Source of the DNA: Blastococcus xanthinilyticus
GTDB lineage: Bacteria; Actinomycetota; Actinomycetes; Mycobacteriales; Geodermatophilaceae
Length of the DNA stretch: 64,000 nt
Direction: 5' to 3'
Assembly: GCF_008124835.1 (NCBI RefSeq)
Contig: NZ_VNHW01000002.1
Span: 372,001-436,000 of the forward strand
In this document: positions 8,420 to 18,816 of the stretch, piece after piece
Layout: each line of letters opens with the position of its first letter
Position numbering within the stretch: the first letter of the stretch is position 1
Notes under the pieces: model-generated
The model's database searches: none
What the model saw: the letters and a program-made list of their open reading frames with translations, nothing else
What the model was told of the DNA's origin: nothing
Made by a program: the position numbers and the translations under genes

Positions 8420-10149
8420 GCGCCCGGCCGTCGTCGGTCGCCGTCCTGCTGAGCACGCTGCTCGCGCTGGTCGGCTGCTCGACGGTGCCGACCAGCTCGC
8501 CCGTCGTCGAGATCACCCAGGCGCCGACACGGGTGGTGGAGTCGGTCGGCATCGAGCCCCTGCCGCCGGCCCCCGGCGCCAGCCCCGAGGAGATCGTCAA
8601 CGACTTCATCGACGCCGCGGCCAGCACGGTGCCCCGGCACCCCGTGGCCCGCCAGTACCTGACCCCCGACGCCGCCGAGTCCTGGTCCGACGTCGGCATC
8701 AGCGTCATCGGCACGGACTTCGCGACGGTGACCACCGATCCCGGCACGGTCACCGTCACCGCCAACCTGATCGGGAAGGTCGACTCGCGCGGGGTGTTCA
8801 CCGTGGCCGACCGCGGGGTCTTCACGCGGCAGTTCCGCCTCGAGCAGATCGACGGCGAGTGGCGGATCACCGACCCGCAGGAGGGCCTGATCATGCTGGA
8901 GCCGGACTTCCGGCGGCTCTACGACCAGGTCGACGCCTACTTCCTGGACCCCACCCGGCAACGGGTGGTGCCCGACCCCCGGTACCTGATCACCGGCGGG
9001 TCCCAGGCGACCACGATCGTCGAGAGGGTGATCGAGGGCCCGTCGGCGCCGCTGGCCGCCGGCGTCCAGAACCCGCTGGCGGGCGTGGAGCTGGAGGGCA
9101 GCGTCACCGTGCAGGGGCAGACGGCGACGGTCGAGCTGACCGGGCTGCCCGCCGAGCCCTCCCCGCTGCTCGCGCAGATCAGCGCGCAGCTGGTGTGGAC
9201 CCTCCAGCAGCTCGACCAGCCGCAGATCCGGGACGTCATCGTGCTGCTGGACGGCGAGCCGGTGGTCCCCGACGGCGTCCCGGCGCGCCAGACCGTCGAG
9301 GACTGGGCCTCCTACGACCCGGACGCGGTGCCGGTCGACGGCGTCGGGCACTACCTCCTGGACGGCGCGCTCCGCACCGTGCCGGACGGCGAGCCGGCAC
9401 CGGGCCCGGCCGGCGAGGGCGCCTACGGGCTGAGCAGCGCGGCGATCGGGGCCGAGACCCCGACCGGTGCGCTGTCCTTCCTCACCGGAACGCGGAACGA
9501 GCCCGCCGGCGGCGCCACCCTGCTCGCCGGCCAGTACGGCGGGGAGCTCACCCCCGTGCTGAGCGCGGACTCGCTGAGCGCCCCGACGGTGGCCGCCACG
9601 CGCACCGAGGCGTGGGTGGTGCGCAACGGCTCCGAGGTGGTGCGCGTGCCGGCGGGCGGCCCGCCCCAGCCGGTGGCGGCCCCGACCCTCGGCGGCCTCG
9701 GCCGCGCCGACCTCATCCAGCTCTCACCGGACGGCGTGCGCGCCGCGGTGGTCATCGAGGGCCCGCAGGGCAGGCGGCTGTACGTGGGCACCGTCGTGCG
9801 GTCGGAGGACGACGGCTCGGTGGTGCTGCGCGACCTGCGGGCCGTCGCGCCGACGCTCGCCCAGGTGATCGACGTGGGCTGGCGGGACAGCGGCAGCCTG
9901 CTGGTGCTGGCCGGCGACGAGGGCGAGGAGCGGATCGTCCCCTACTCCGTGGGCGTGGACGGCTGGGGGCTGTCGCGGGTGCCGACGTCGGGGCTGCCCA
10001 GCCAGCCGACGTCCCTGGGCGTCGCCCCCACCCGCCAACCGCTGGTCACCGCGGACGACGCCATCTGGCAGCTGACCGGGGGCACCTGGTCGACCCTCGT
10101 GCGGGGTGCGGAGTCGCTGCCGGGAACGGCGCCGTTCTACCCGCTCTGA
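8416..10149 (+). CDS. lpqB: Lipoprotein LpqB
   Basis: Membrane-anchored accessory lipoprotein of MtrAB that modulates MtrB in mycobacteria. 577 residues. Signal peptide VAVLLSTLLALVGCS with lipobox LVGC places the lipidated Cys near residue 20. The first part carries the GerMN-like segment (PDPRYLITGGSQATTIVERVIEGPS), followed by an LpqB-type beta-propeller with repeated LSPDGVRAAVV and LVLAGDEG blades. The ATG at 8416 overlaps the mtrB stop by 4 nt, and the mtrA-mtrB-lpqB order is the usual actinobacterial arrangement. Confidence 0.94.
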   Translation: MSARPSSVAVLLSTLLALVGCSTVPTSSPVVEITQAPTRVVESVGIEPLPPAPGASPEEIVNDFIDAAASTVPRHPVARQYLTPDAAESWSDVGISVIGTDFATVTTDPGTVTVTANLIGKVDSRGVFTVADRGVFTRQFRLEQIDGEWRITDPQEGLIMLEPDFRRLYDQVDAYFLDPTRQRVVPDPRYLITGGSQATTIVERVIEGPSAPLAAGVQNPLAGVELEGSVTVQGQTATVELTGLPAEPSPLLAQISAQLVWTLQQLDQPQIRDVIVLLDGEPVVPDGVPARQTVEDWASYDPDAVPVDGVGHYLLDGALRTVPDGEPAPGPAGEGAYGLSSAAIGAETPTGALSFLTGTRNEPAGGATLLAGQYGGELTPVLSADSLSAPTVAATRTEAWVVRNGSEVVRVPAGGPPQPVAAPTLGGLGRADLIQLSPDGVRAAVVIEGPQGRRLYVGTVVRSEDDGSVVLRDLRAVAPTLAQVIDVGWRDSGSLLVLAGDEGEERIVPYSVGVDGWGLSRVPTSGLPSQPTSLGVAPTRQPLVTADDAIWQLTGGTWSTLVRGAESLPGTAPFYPL

Positions 10150-10232
10150 GCACGGCATCCACAGGCGAAGGCCCCGTCCACCGCACGCCTCGCGAGCCCG
10201 GCGCGCCCCGGGGACGGCGCCTACCGTGCCGT

Positions 10233-11024
10233 GTGGCCGGAGCACTGCTGCGCGAGGTGGGCGCGGCGCTGGCCGACCTGGTGCTGCCGCGCACCTGCGC
10301 GGGCTGCGGGCGGCCCGGCGCGGTGCTGTGCCCGCGGTGCGCCCGGTGCCTCGCCGCGCCCCGCCCGGCCCAGCCCCGCCGGTTTCCCGACGGCTTCCCG
10401 CCGACGGTGGCGGCCGGCGCCTACGCCGGTCCGGTCCGCCCGGCGGTCAACGCCTTCAAGGAGCAGGGGCGGGCGGAGCTGGCCACTCCGCTGGGTGCCG
10501 CGCTCGCCCTGGCGGTCGCCGCCGTCCGGCTGGGCGCCGGGGACCGGTCCCGGCCGGTCCTGCTGGTCCCGGTGCCCACGTCCCCGGCCGCCGTGCGGGA
10601 CCGCGGGCGGGACCACGTGCGGGAGCTGACCGGACGGGCGGTCGGCGAGCTCCGGGCCGCGGGCCTGCCGGCCGCCGAGTGCCGGGCGCTGCGGCGCCAG
10701 GGCCGGGTGCGCGACTCCGCCGGCCTCTCCGCGCCCGAGCGCCGCGCCAACCTCGCCGGCACGTTCGCGCTCGACGCCCGGCGCCGTCCGGCGGGTGCGC
10801 TGCTCGTGCTGGTCGACGACGTGGTGACCAGCGGCGCGACCCTGAGCGAGGCGGCGTCGGTGCTGGCCGCGGGCCGCGGGCCGCACGAGCTGCCGGTGCT
10901 CGCCGCCGTCGTGGCCGCCACCCCCCGGGCCCCCGCGGGCCCCGGTGGCGCCGGTCGGTGGCGGCCCGCGAACGGCCCCGCGGCCGACCTCGATCGACTG
11001 TCGCCCCCCGGGAGGAGGGACTAG
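10233..11024 (+). CDS. comF: ComF family phosphoribosyltransferase-like protein
   Basis: 263 residues. N-terminal zinc-ribbon type Cys pairs (RTCAGCGRPG and LCPRCAR), then a type I phosphoribosyltransferase domain with the PRPP loop LVLVDDVVTSGATLSEA. ComF proteins are linked to DNA uptake and recombination in competent bacteria; in actinobacteria the role is unclear and a nucleotide-salvage or repair role is possible. GTG 10233 lies 5 nt after TACCGT (10222-10227) and has no SD, so translation is probably from a leaderless message. It matches the conserved place between lpqB and hpf. Confidence 0.88.
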   Translation: MAGALLREVGAALADLVLPRTCAGCGRPGAVLCPRCARCLAAPRPAQPRRFPDGFPPTVAAGAYAGPVRPAVNAFKEQGRAELATPLGAALALAVAAVRLGAGDRSRPVLLVPVPTSPAAVRDRGRDHVRELTGRAVGELRAAGLPAAECRALRRQGRVRDSAGLSAPERRANLAGTFALDARRRPAGALLVLVDDVVTSGATLSEAASVLAAGRGPHELPVLAAVVAATPRAPAGPGGAGRWRPANGPAADLDRLSPPGRRD

Positions 11025-11063
11025 CGTCGATGCGACCAACGCACGTCCCTACCGGGAGGTCTC

Positions 11064-11750
11064 ATGGAGATCGTGGTCCGTGGTCGCAACGTCGAGGTGC
11101 CGGAGCACTACCGCCAACACGTGGAGGACAAGGTCGGTCAGCTGGAGCGGTTCGACACCAAGCTCTCGCGCATCGACGTCGAGCTCTTCCACGAGAAGAA
11201 CCCCCGCCAGGCGGCCAACTGCCAGCGGGTGGAGATCACGCTGCGGGGCAAGGGGCCGGTGGTCCGCGCGGAAGCGGCCGGGCCCGACTTCTACGCCGCT
11301 CTCGACCTGGCCAGCGCGAAGCTGGACAACCGGCTGCGCCGCGCCGCCGACCGCCGCCGGGTGCACCACGGGAGGCGCACGCCGGCGAGCGTCCGGCTGA
11401 CCGGGGCCCCCCTGGATGCCGGCCACCCCGAGCTGCCCATCGAGGAGCAGCTGGAACTCGACCGCGCGCTGGCCGCCGGGCCGCACGTCACCGAGCTGGA
11501 CGAGCACCTGCCCGGGCAGATCGTGCGCGAGAAGCACCACCCCGCCACGCCCATGACCGTCGATCAGGCCCTCCACGAGATGGAGCTGGTCGGGCACGAC
11601 TTCTTCCTGTTCCAGTGCGCCGACACCGGGCAGCCGACGGTGGTCTACCGGCGGCACGCCTACGACTACGGCCTCATCCGGCTGGCGCCGGTGAGCCAGG
11701 ACGGCGCGGCGGCCCCGGCCGTCCAGCAGGCCACGACCGCCGGCGTGTGA
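11064..11750 (+). CDS. hpf: Long-form ribosome hibernation promoting factor
   Basis: Binds the decoding region of 30S subunits and dimerises ribosomes into inactive 100S particles in stationary phase or stress. 228 residues. N-terminal HPF/RaiA domain (MEIVVRGRNVEVPEHYRQHV through AALDLASAKLDNRLRRAADR), a linker, and the C-terminal dimerisation domain (VREKHHPATPMTVDQAL, QCADTGQPTVVYRRHAYDYG). Strong SD GGGAGG 5 nt upstream of the ATG. A TAGCGT hexamer at 11022-11027 could give a short-leader promoter. Followed by a strong terminator. Confidence 0.95.
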   Translation: MEIVVRGRNVEVPEHYRQHVEDKVGQLERFDTKLSRIDVELFHEKNPRQAANCQRVEITLRGKGPVVRAEAAGPDFYAALDLASAKLDNRLRRAADRRRVHHGRRTPASVRLTGAPLDAGHPELPIEEQLELDRALAAGPHVTELDEHLPGQIVREKHHPATPMTVDQALHEMELVGHDFFLFQCADTGQPTVVYRRHAYDYGLIRLAPVSQDGAAAPAVQQATTAGV

Positions 11751-11755
11751 CCGGA

Positions 11756-11788
11756 GGGCGGGGGCGCGTGCCCGCCGCGCCCCCGCCC
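11756..11788 (+). terminator. Terminator between hpf and the convergent PPOX gene
   Basis: Perfect 13-bp stem GGGCGGGGGCGCG (11756-11768) with CGCGCCCCCGCCC (11776-11788), 7-nt loop, 5 nt after the hpf stop. It lies between convergent genes and could serve both strands. Confidence 0.75.
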
Positions 11789-11822
11789 CTCGCCGCCCCC
11801 ACCCGTCCCCGGGGCGGGCGCG

Positions 11823-12215
11823 TCAGGCGTTGCCGAGGATCCGGTCCACCGCGATCTCGATGACCACCCGCGCCGGGTTCTCCCGGGGCTGCCGGTAGCG
11901 GCGGGCGTACCGCTCGACGGCGTCGGCGACCGAGGCGTCGTCCTCGCGCACCACCGCCGTCCCCTCCAGGGTGGTCCAGCGCCGGCCGTCCACCTGGCAC
12001 ACCGCGGCGCGCCCCTGCCCGTCCCGCACGTGCCGCGCCTTGGCCGAGCTCCCGGAGGTGATCACCCGGGCGACCCGGGTGGCCGGGTCGTAGGTGATGC
12101 CCACCGGGACCACGTGCGGCGTCCCGTCGGGACGGAGCGTGGTGAGGGTCGCCAGGTGCCGCTCGGTGAGGAAGTCGAGCAGGCTCTGGCCGGGGTCGGA
12201 GAGGTCGCGGGCCAC
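11823..12215 (-). CDS. PPOX-class F420-dependent or FMN-binding oxidoreductase
   Basis: 130-residue split beta-barrel protein. Seen: [24 protein letters not shown], the strand pattern typical of pyridoxamine-5'-phosphate-oxidase-like flavin/deazaflavin enzymes, followed by [22 protein letters not shown] and [10 protein letters not shown]. Substrate unknown; members of this group in actinobacteria often use F420. The start GTG at 12215 is chosen because it sits exactly 6 nt after a TACGCT hexamer (12227-12222 on this strand); the longer reading frame on this strand is an antisense shadow of secA. Divergent from secA. Confidence 0.85.
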   Translation of the reverse strand: MARDLSDPGQSLLDFLTERHLATLTTLRPDGTPHVVPVGITYDPATRVARVITSGSSAKARHVRDGQGRAAVCQVDGRRWTTLEGTAVVREDDASVADAVERYARRYRQPRENPARVVIEIAVDRILGNA

Positions 12216-12311
12216 CGGCGCAGCGTACGGATGGGGCACCTGGTGCGCCGGGTCGCGGTTCGGCGTGGTCGGGGCGACCGGAGTCCGGACCGGGCCGCCT
12301 ACGCTGGGGCC
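12216..12311. promoter_or_regulatory. Divergent leaderless-type promoter pair, PPOX gene / secA
   Basis: Two TACGCT hexamers face outward: one at 12222-12227 read on the minus strand, 6 nt before the PPOX GTG, the other at 12300-12305 on the plus strand, 6 nt before the secA GTG at 12312. Between them are small dyads (GCACC-T-GGTGC near 12235). Promoter function is inferred from the hexamers and their spacing. Confidence 0.5.
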
Positions 12312-15386
<3,075 letters not shown>

Positions 15387-15404
15387 ACGAGGACCCCGAC
15401 AGCG

Positions 15405-15442
15405 ACGACGCCCCGCCGACCAGCCGGTCGGCGGGGCGTCGT
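15405..15442. terminator. Bidirectional terminator, secA / Rv3235-like gene
   Basis: Perfect 17-bp stem ACGACGCCCCGCCGACC (15405-15421) with GGTCGGCGGGGCGTCGT (15426-15442) and a 4-nt AGCC loop. It lies between the stops of two convergent genes. Confidence 0.85.
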
Positions 15443-15447
15443 GCTGT

Positions 15448-15984
15448 TCAGCCGATCTGCAGGGCGGTGCACCGCCAGCGGCCGTCGATCCCCTCGAGTC
15501 GCGCGGCGACGGCGTGCGCCCGGCCGTCGCGGTGCGCGACGGCGCTGACCTCCGCCACCCCGTCGACCGGCTCGGACACCCGGACCCGTCCGACGATCAC
15601 CGGCGACGTGCCCTCGGCGCACCACCGGGGCCGCCGGCCGGCGGACAGGGCGGCGTAGACCCCGGGCGAGGTCAGCGGCTGCACCTGCGCGATGGGCCGG
15701 CGACCGGTCAGGGCCTCCAGCGTGGTGGTCACCAGCCGCCGTGCCGTGCCGGACGCGGGCGGCAGGTCCGCGCGTCCGCACAGCACGGGGCCGAACTCGT
15801 CGCGCCCGGGGGTGCCCAGCACGGGGCGCGGGCCGGGGCGCGGAACGGGCCGGGGAACGGCGCGGCCGGGCTGCACGAGGCTGAGCGCGGGGCGCGGCTC
15901 CAGCGGTGGCTGGGGGGTCGGGACGACCGCCAGCCGCAGGGCGGGCCGGCCGGGGATCGGGGCGGGGCGGGACGGTGCGGTCAT
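15448..15984 (-). CDS. Rv3235-family conserved protein
   Basis: 178 residues. A Pro/Arg-rich, probably disordered N-terminal half (with repeated RPVPRPGPRPVLG-like sequence) precedes a compact C-terminal domain: RRLVTTTLEALTGRRPIAQVQPLTSPGVYAAL, then RVRVSEPVDGVAEVSAV and a terminal WRCTALQIG. This is the layout of the small actinobacterial family found next to secA in mycobacteria; its function is unknown. The domain resembles the Rv3235/DUF6459-type fold with a conserved Trp-Cys near the end. Lies 39 bp downstream of the LysM gene on the same strand, so probably co-transcribed with it. Confidence 0.78.
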   Translation of the reverse strand: MTAPSRPAPIPGRPALRLAVVPTPQPPLEPRPALSLVQPGRAVPRPVPRPGPRPVLGTPGRDEFGPVLCGRADLPPASGTARRLVTTTLEALTGRRPIAQVQPLTSPGVYAALSAGRRPRWCAEGTSPVIVGRVRVSEPVDGVAEVSAVAHRDGRAHAVAARLEGIDGRWRCTALQIG

Positions 15985-16023
15985 CGGGTGCTCCGGGGGT
16001 TCGAGGGTGCGCGGGAGGAGGGG

Positions 16024-16803
16024 TCAGGGCCGGGCGGGAGCGCGCAGCACCTGGCCGGGGAGGAGCAGGTCGGGGTCGGCGCCGATGACGTCGGCGTTGG
16101 CCTGCCACCAGGCGCTGACGGCGGTGGCCACCTCGCCCGGGGAGGGGGTGCGGCCGGTGTCCGCGGCCAGCCGGCGTTCGGCGATGTCCCAGAGGCAGTC
16201 GCCCCGGACCACCACGTGCTCGTCCGCGGCCGGCGTGCGTGGCCAGTCGGGCAGCGCGTCGTGCACCGGCACCGCGTCGTGCACCGGCACCGCGTCGTGC
16301 ACCGGCTGCGCGCGCTGCGCCGGTGGCGGGCCGGAGGGCTGGGAGGCGGCGGCCGGGGCCGGCCAGTCGGGCACGCCGGCGACAGAGGAGGGGCCTCCGG
16401 CCGGCAGCTCGGCGGCCACGGCGGGAGGAGCCGCGACCACGGAGGTGGCGATCCCGGCCACCGGGGTGGCGACCCCCAGGCCCAGACCGAGCGCGAGGGC
16501 CGCAGCCGACCGGGCGCTCCGCGGGAGCACGCCCCGCACGGCCGCCGCAGCGACCGCGCCGGCCGGCCCGGGCAGCGTCGAGATCGCGGTCAGCGCGAGC
16601 CCGAGCGCACCCCAGCACCAGACCAGCCAGGCGAGCAGGCCGGCGAGGTGCAGCGCCAGGACGTCGGCGCCGGCGGTGTCGGCGGTCTGCTGCGCGGCGG
16701 CGAGCGCGTCGAGCGCCACCGGGAGCGGCGCGGTCAGCGCGCTGAGGGCGGCCGCGATCGCCGCCATGCCCAGCCATGTCCCGAGCAGTCGTCGTGCCGA
16801 CAT
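16024..16803 (-). CDS. LysM-domain membrane protein
   Basis: 259 residues. N-terminal hydrophobic segments at about 5-30 and 50-75 (LAGLLAWLVWCWGALGLALTAIS) and another at about 95-125 suggest two or three membrane spans. A Pro/Ala-rich linker follows with a threefold VHDAVP repeat (nt 16252-16306). The C-terminal LysM domain (HVVVRGDCLWDIAERRLAAD to DPDLLLPGQVLRAP) should bind peptidoglycan GlcNAc. A related gene arrangement (LysM protein next to a BldC-like regulator and Rv3235-like protein) occurs in other actinobacteria. Start ATG 16803 has a strong SD (GGAGGAG). Divergent from the next gene, sharing an AT-rich control region. Confidence 0.8.
   Translation of the reverse strand: MSARRLLGTWLGMAAIAAALSALTAPLPVALDALAAAQQTADTAGADVLALHLAGLLAWLVWCWGALGLALTAISTLPGPAGAVAAAAVRGVLPRSARSAAALALGLGLGVATPVAGIATSVVAAPPAVAAELPAGGPSSVAGVPDWPAPAAASQPSGPPPAQRAQPVHDAVPVHDAVPVHDALPDWPRTPAADEHVVVRGDCLWDIAERRLAADTGRTPSPGEVATAVSAWWQANADVIGADPDLLLPGQVLRAPARP
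16252..16306 (-). repeat. 18-bp tandem repeat encoding VHDAVP
   Basis: Three near-identical units of the type CGTCGTGCACCGGCACCG inside the LysM gene encode a repeated VHDAVP hexapeptide in the linker between membrane and LysM domains. Confidence 0.8.
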
Positions 16804-16902
16804 CTCTCCTCCTTCGTTCGACGTCGACGTACTAAAGCAAGCAAACGCAACCAAACGCAAGTATCGATGTACATCTACGCTGAACGGGACGAAAGGTGGG
16901 AC
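16804..16902. promoter_or_regulatory. AT-rich divergent control region with palindromes and direct repeats
   Basis: Between the divergent LysM and hypothetical genes. Contains palindrome ACGTCGACGT (16821-16830), two direct repeats CAAACGCAA (16842-16850 and 16852-16860) preceded by a related AAGCAA (16835-16840), palindrome GATGTACATC (16866-16875) and a TACGCT -10-like hexamer (16876-16881). Local base composition is markedly more A+T-rich than the neighbourhood, as expected for a regulator target. Confidence 0.5.
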
Positions 16903-17472
16903 ATGCGGTGGCAACAGCTGTTCGCGGACCTGCAGGCGCAGTTCGACGCGGCGGAGGAGGCCGAGGCGCAGGCCGAGTGGGCCTCGCGCGCTCGCGCCGA
17001 GATGGGCGCGGTGCGGTTCGCCGACCGGCTCGGCGGCTCGACGGGGGAGCGGGTGACCGTGACCTGCCGCGGTGCGGGCCCGGTGACCGGGGTGCTGGTG
17101 GACCTCGGCGTCGACTGGCTGCTGCTCGGTGACGAGCGCGGCCGCGACCAGCTCGTCGCGCTCGCTGCCGTCCGGAGCGCCGCGGGGCTGGGGCGGTGGA
17201 CCGCGCCCGTGCAGGAGGAGGGGCCGGTCCGGGCCCGGCTGGACCTCCGCCGGGCGTTGCGGGGGCTGGCCCGCGACCGCAGCCCCGTCCAGGTCGTGCT
17301 CGACGACGGCTCGGTGCTGACCGGGACGATCGACCGGGTGGGCGCGGACTACCTGGAGGTGGCCGAGCACCCCGCCGACGAGCCGCGCCGGTCCGGCGCG
17401 GTGCGGCAGGTGTCCGCGGTGGTCATCGGCGCGGTCGCCGTCGTCCGGACGCTGCTGCCGGGCTGGGACTGA
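16903..17472 (+). CDS. Conserved actinobacterial hypothetical protein
   Basis: 189 residues, soluble. An N-terminal helical, Glu/Ala-rich segment (LFADLQAQFDAAEEAEAQAE, about residues 6-25) precedes two similar beta-rich units: RVTVTCRGAGPVTGVLVDLG / DWLLLGDERGRDQLVALAAV and PVQVVLDDGSVLTGTIDRVG / DYLEVAEHP. The duplicated GxxVxGxVxxVGxDxLxL pattern suggests an Sm- or PRC-like small barrel repeated twice. I do not recognise a named function. Start ATG 16903 has GAAAGGTGGG as SD and lies 21 nt downstream of the TACGCT hexamer. Not obviously in an operon with the HTH gene, which converges on it. Confidence 0.72.
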   Translation: MRWQQLFADLQAQFDAAEEAEAQAEWASRARAEMGAVRFADRLGGSTGERVTVTCRGAGPVTGVLVDLGVDWLLLGDERGRDQLVALAAVRSAAGLGRWTAPVQEEGPVRARLDLRRALRGLARDRSPVQVVLDDGSVLTGTIDRVGADYLEVAEHPADEPRRSGAVRQVSAVVIGAVAVVRTLLPGWD

Positions 17473-17517
17473 GCCCGGCGCCGGGACCGGGCCGGGAGGC
17501 CGGAGGGGTGACGCGGA

Positions 17518-17781
17518 TCAGGCGCGCTGCTCGGAGGCCTGTTCCGCCGCCTCCGAGGCCGCCTCCGCGGCGGGCTCGGGCGGCACGGCGCCGGCTCGGG
17601 CCTCGGCGTACTTCTGCTGGATGAACCGCTCGAGCTCGTCGACCTCGATCCGCCACTGGCCGCGGCCGCCGATCTGGATGGCGATCAGCTCCTTGCGCCG
17701 GACCAGTGCGTAGGCCTGCGACCAGGAGACGTTGAGGATCTCCGCGACGTCGTCGAGGGTCAGGAAGCGGGGCGTGGGCAT
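17518..17781 (-). CDS. Excisionase-family helix-turn-helix DNA-binding protein
   Basis: 87 residues. An MerR/excisionase-type winged helix fills residues 1-60: FLTLDDVAEILNVSWSQAYALVRR (HTH with Trp in the turn) then ELIAIQIGGRGQWRIEVDELERFIQQ. The C-terminal tail is Ala/Glu-rich. Related small HTH proteins of the BldC type control development or wall genes in actinobacteria; a link to the neighbouring LysM, SAF and MinD-like genes is inferred from position only. Its own upstream region carries the dyad at 17841-17860. Confidence 0.82.
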   Translation of the reverse strand: MPTPRFLTLDDVAEILNVSWSQAYALVRRKELIAIQIGGRGQWRIEVDELERFIQQKYAEARAGAVPPEPAAEAASEAAEQASEQRA

Positions 17782-17840
17782 CGGGTCTCCATCCGGTCGC
17801 GCTCCAGTCTGTCAGCCGTGCCGGTGGTCCGTGGCGGCTG

Positions 17841-17860
17841 TCCACACACGTTCGTGTGGA
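17841..17860. promoter_or_regulatory. Inverted repeat in divergent HTH / SAF-gene region
   Basis: TCCACAC (17841-17847) and GTGTGGA (17854-17860) form a perfect 7-bp dyad with a 6-nt spacer, lying between the divergent HTH gene and the SAF-domain gene. It is a candidate operator, possibly for the adjacent HTH protein. Confidence 0.4.
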
Positions 17861-17979
17861 TGACCAGTGCAGGGGAACGGGTCCGTGCCGCATCATTCGC
17901 ATCCGAACGTCGTCAACGGCCCGCATCGGCGGGTCATCGCGCCTTCCCGGGCGTCCGACGTCTGACGAGAAGAGGTGGC

Positions 17980-18816
17980 GTGACCGCCGTCCGCAACCCG
18001 GGCACCGTCCCGGACCCGGCCGACCTGCCGACCGGACCGACTCCCCGGCGGGTCAAGGCGCCCGGCTGGCTGGACCTGCGCCTGGTCCTCGGGGTCCTCC
18101 TCGTGCTCGGCTCGGTCCTCCTCGGCGCCCGGGTGGTCAGCGCGGCCGACGCGACGGTGCCGGTCTGGAGCGCCGCCGCGGATCTCGCCGCCGGCACCGA
18201 GCTCACCGCCGAGGACCTCGTCGTGGTCGACGTGCGGCTGGACGGCAGCGCGCCGGCCTACCTCTCCGCGACCACCCGGCCGGAGGGGCAGACCCTGGCG
18301 CGTGGTGTGCGGGCCGGTGAGCTGCTGCCCCGGTCCGCGCTGGAGGAACCGGCCGACGTGGTGCAGCTCGCGCTGCCGGTGCAGGCCGGCTACGTGCCCC
18401 CGGGCCTGCGCCGGGGCCAGGTGGTGGACGTGTACGCGGTCGCCGACCCCGCCGCGGGGGCCACCGGCCCCGACATCGGCAGCGTGACCCTGGTCGTCGG
18501 TGCCGCGCCGGTGCAGGCGCTCACCGGCGGCGGCGACGGCGTGCTGTCGACGCCGTCGACGACGGTGCAGGTGGTCGTGGCCGTGGCCGCCGACGAGGCC
18601 GACGACGTGCTGGCGGCGATCGCCGGCCGCCCGCTGGTGGTGGTCGCCCACCCCGCGGGAGCGGGCACTCCGGACGGTTCGGCGCCCACGGCGGGCAGGG
18701 TGCCCCCGGTGGAGGCCGCTCCCTCGTCGCCGGCGGCCGCGCCCTCGTCCGCGCCCGCGGCCGCGCCGGCCCCCGAGACGCCGGCCCCCGAGGCGCCGGC
18801 CGGACCGGTCGGCTGA
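17980..18816 (+). CDS. SAF-domain (CpaB/RcpC-like) protein
   Basis: 278 residues. One N-terminal membrane span (about 28-48, LRLVLGVLLVLGSVLLGARVV), then a SAF domain: VWSAAADLAAGTELTAEDLVVV, GQTLARGVRAGELLPRSAL, and VQLALPVQAGYVPPGLRRGQVVDVYAV. CpaB proteins help assemble Tad/Flp pili through the outer wall. The C-terminus is a long Ala/Pro/Ser tail. GTG 17980 has SD AGAGG 5 nt upstream. Its stop overlaps the start of the MinD-like gene (TGATG). No tadA, tadB/C, flp pilin or prepilin peptidase gene is present in the window, so a Tad role is uncertain. Confidence 0.82.
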   Translation: MTAVRNPGTVPDPADLPTGPTPRRVKAPGWLDLRLVLGVLLVLGSVLLGARVVSAADATVPVWSAAADLAAGTELTAEDLVVVDVRLDGSAPAYLSATTRPEGQTLARGVRAGELLPRSALEEPADVVQLALPVQAGYVPPGLRRGQVVDVYAVADPAAGATGPDIGSVTLVVGAAPVQALTGGGDGVLSTPSTTVQVVVAVAADEADDVLAAIAGRPLVVVAHPAGAGTPDGSAPTAGRVPPVEAAPSSPAAAPSSAPAAAPAPETPAPEAPAGPVG

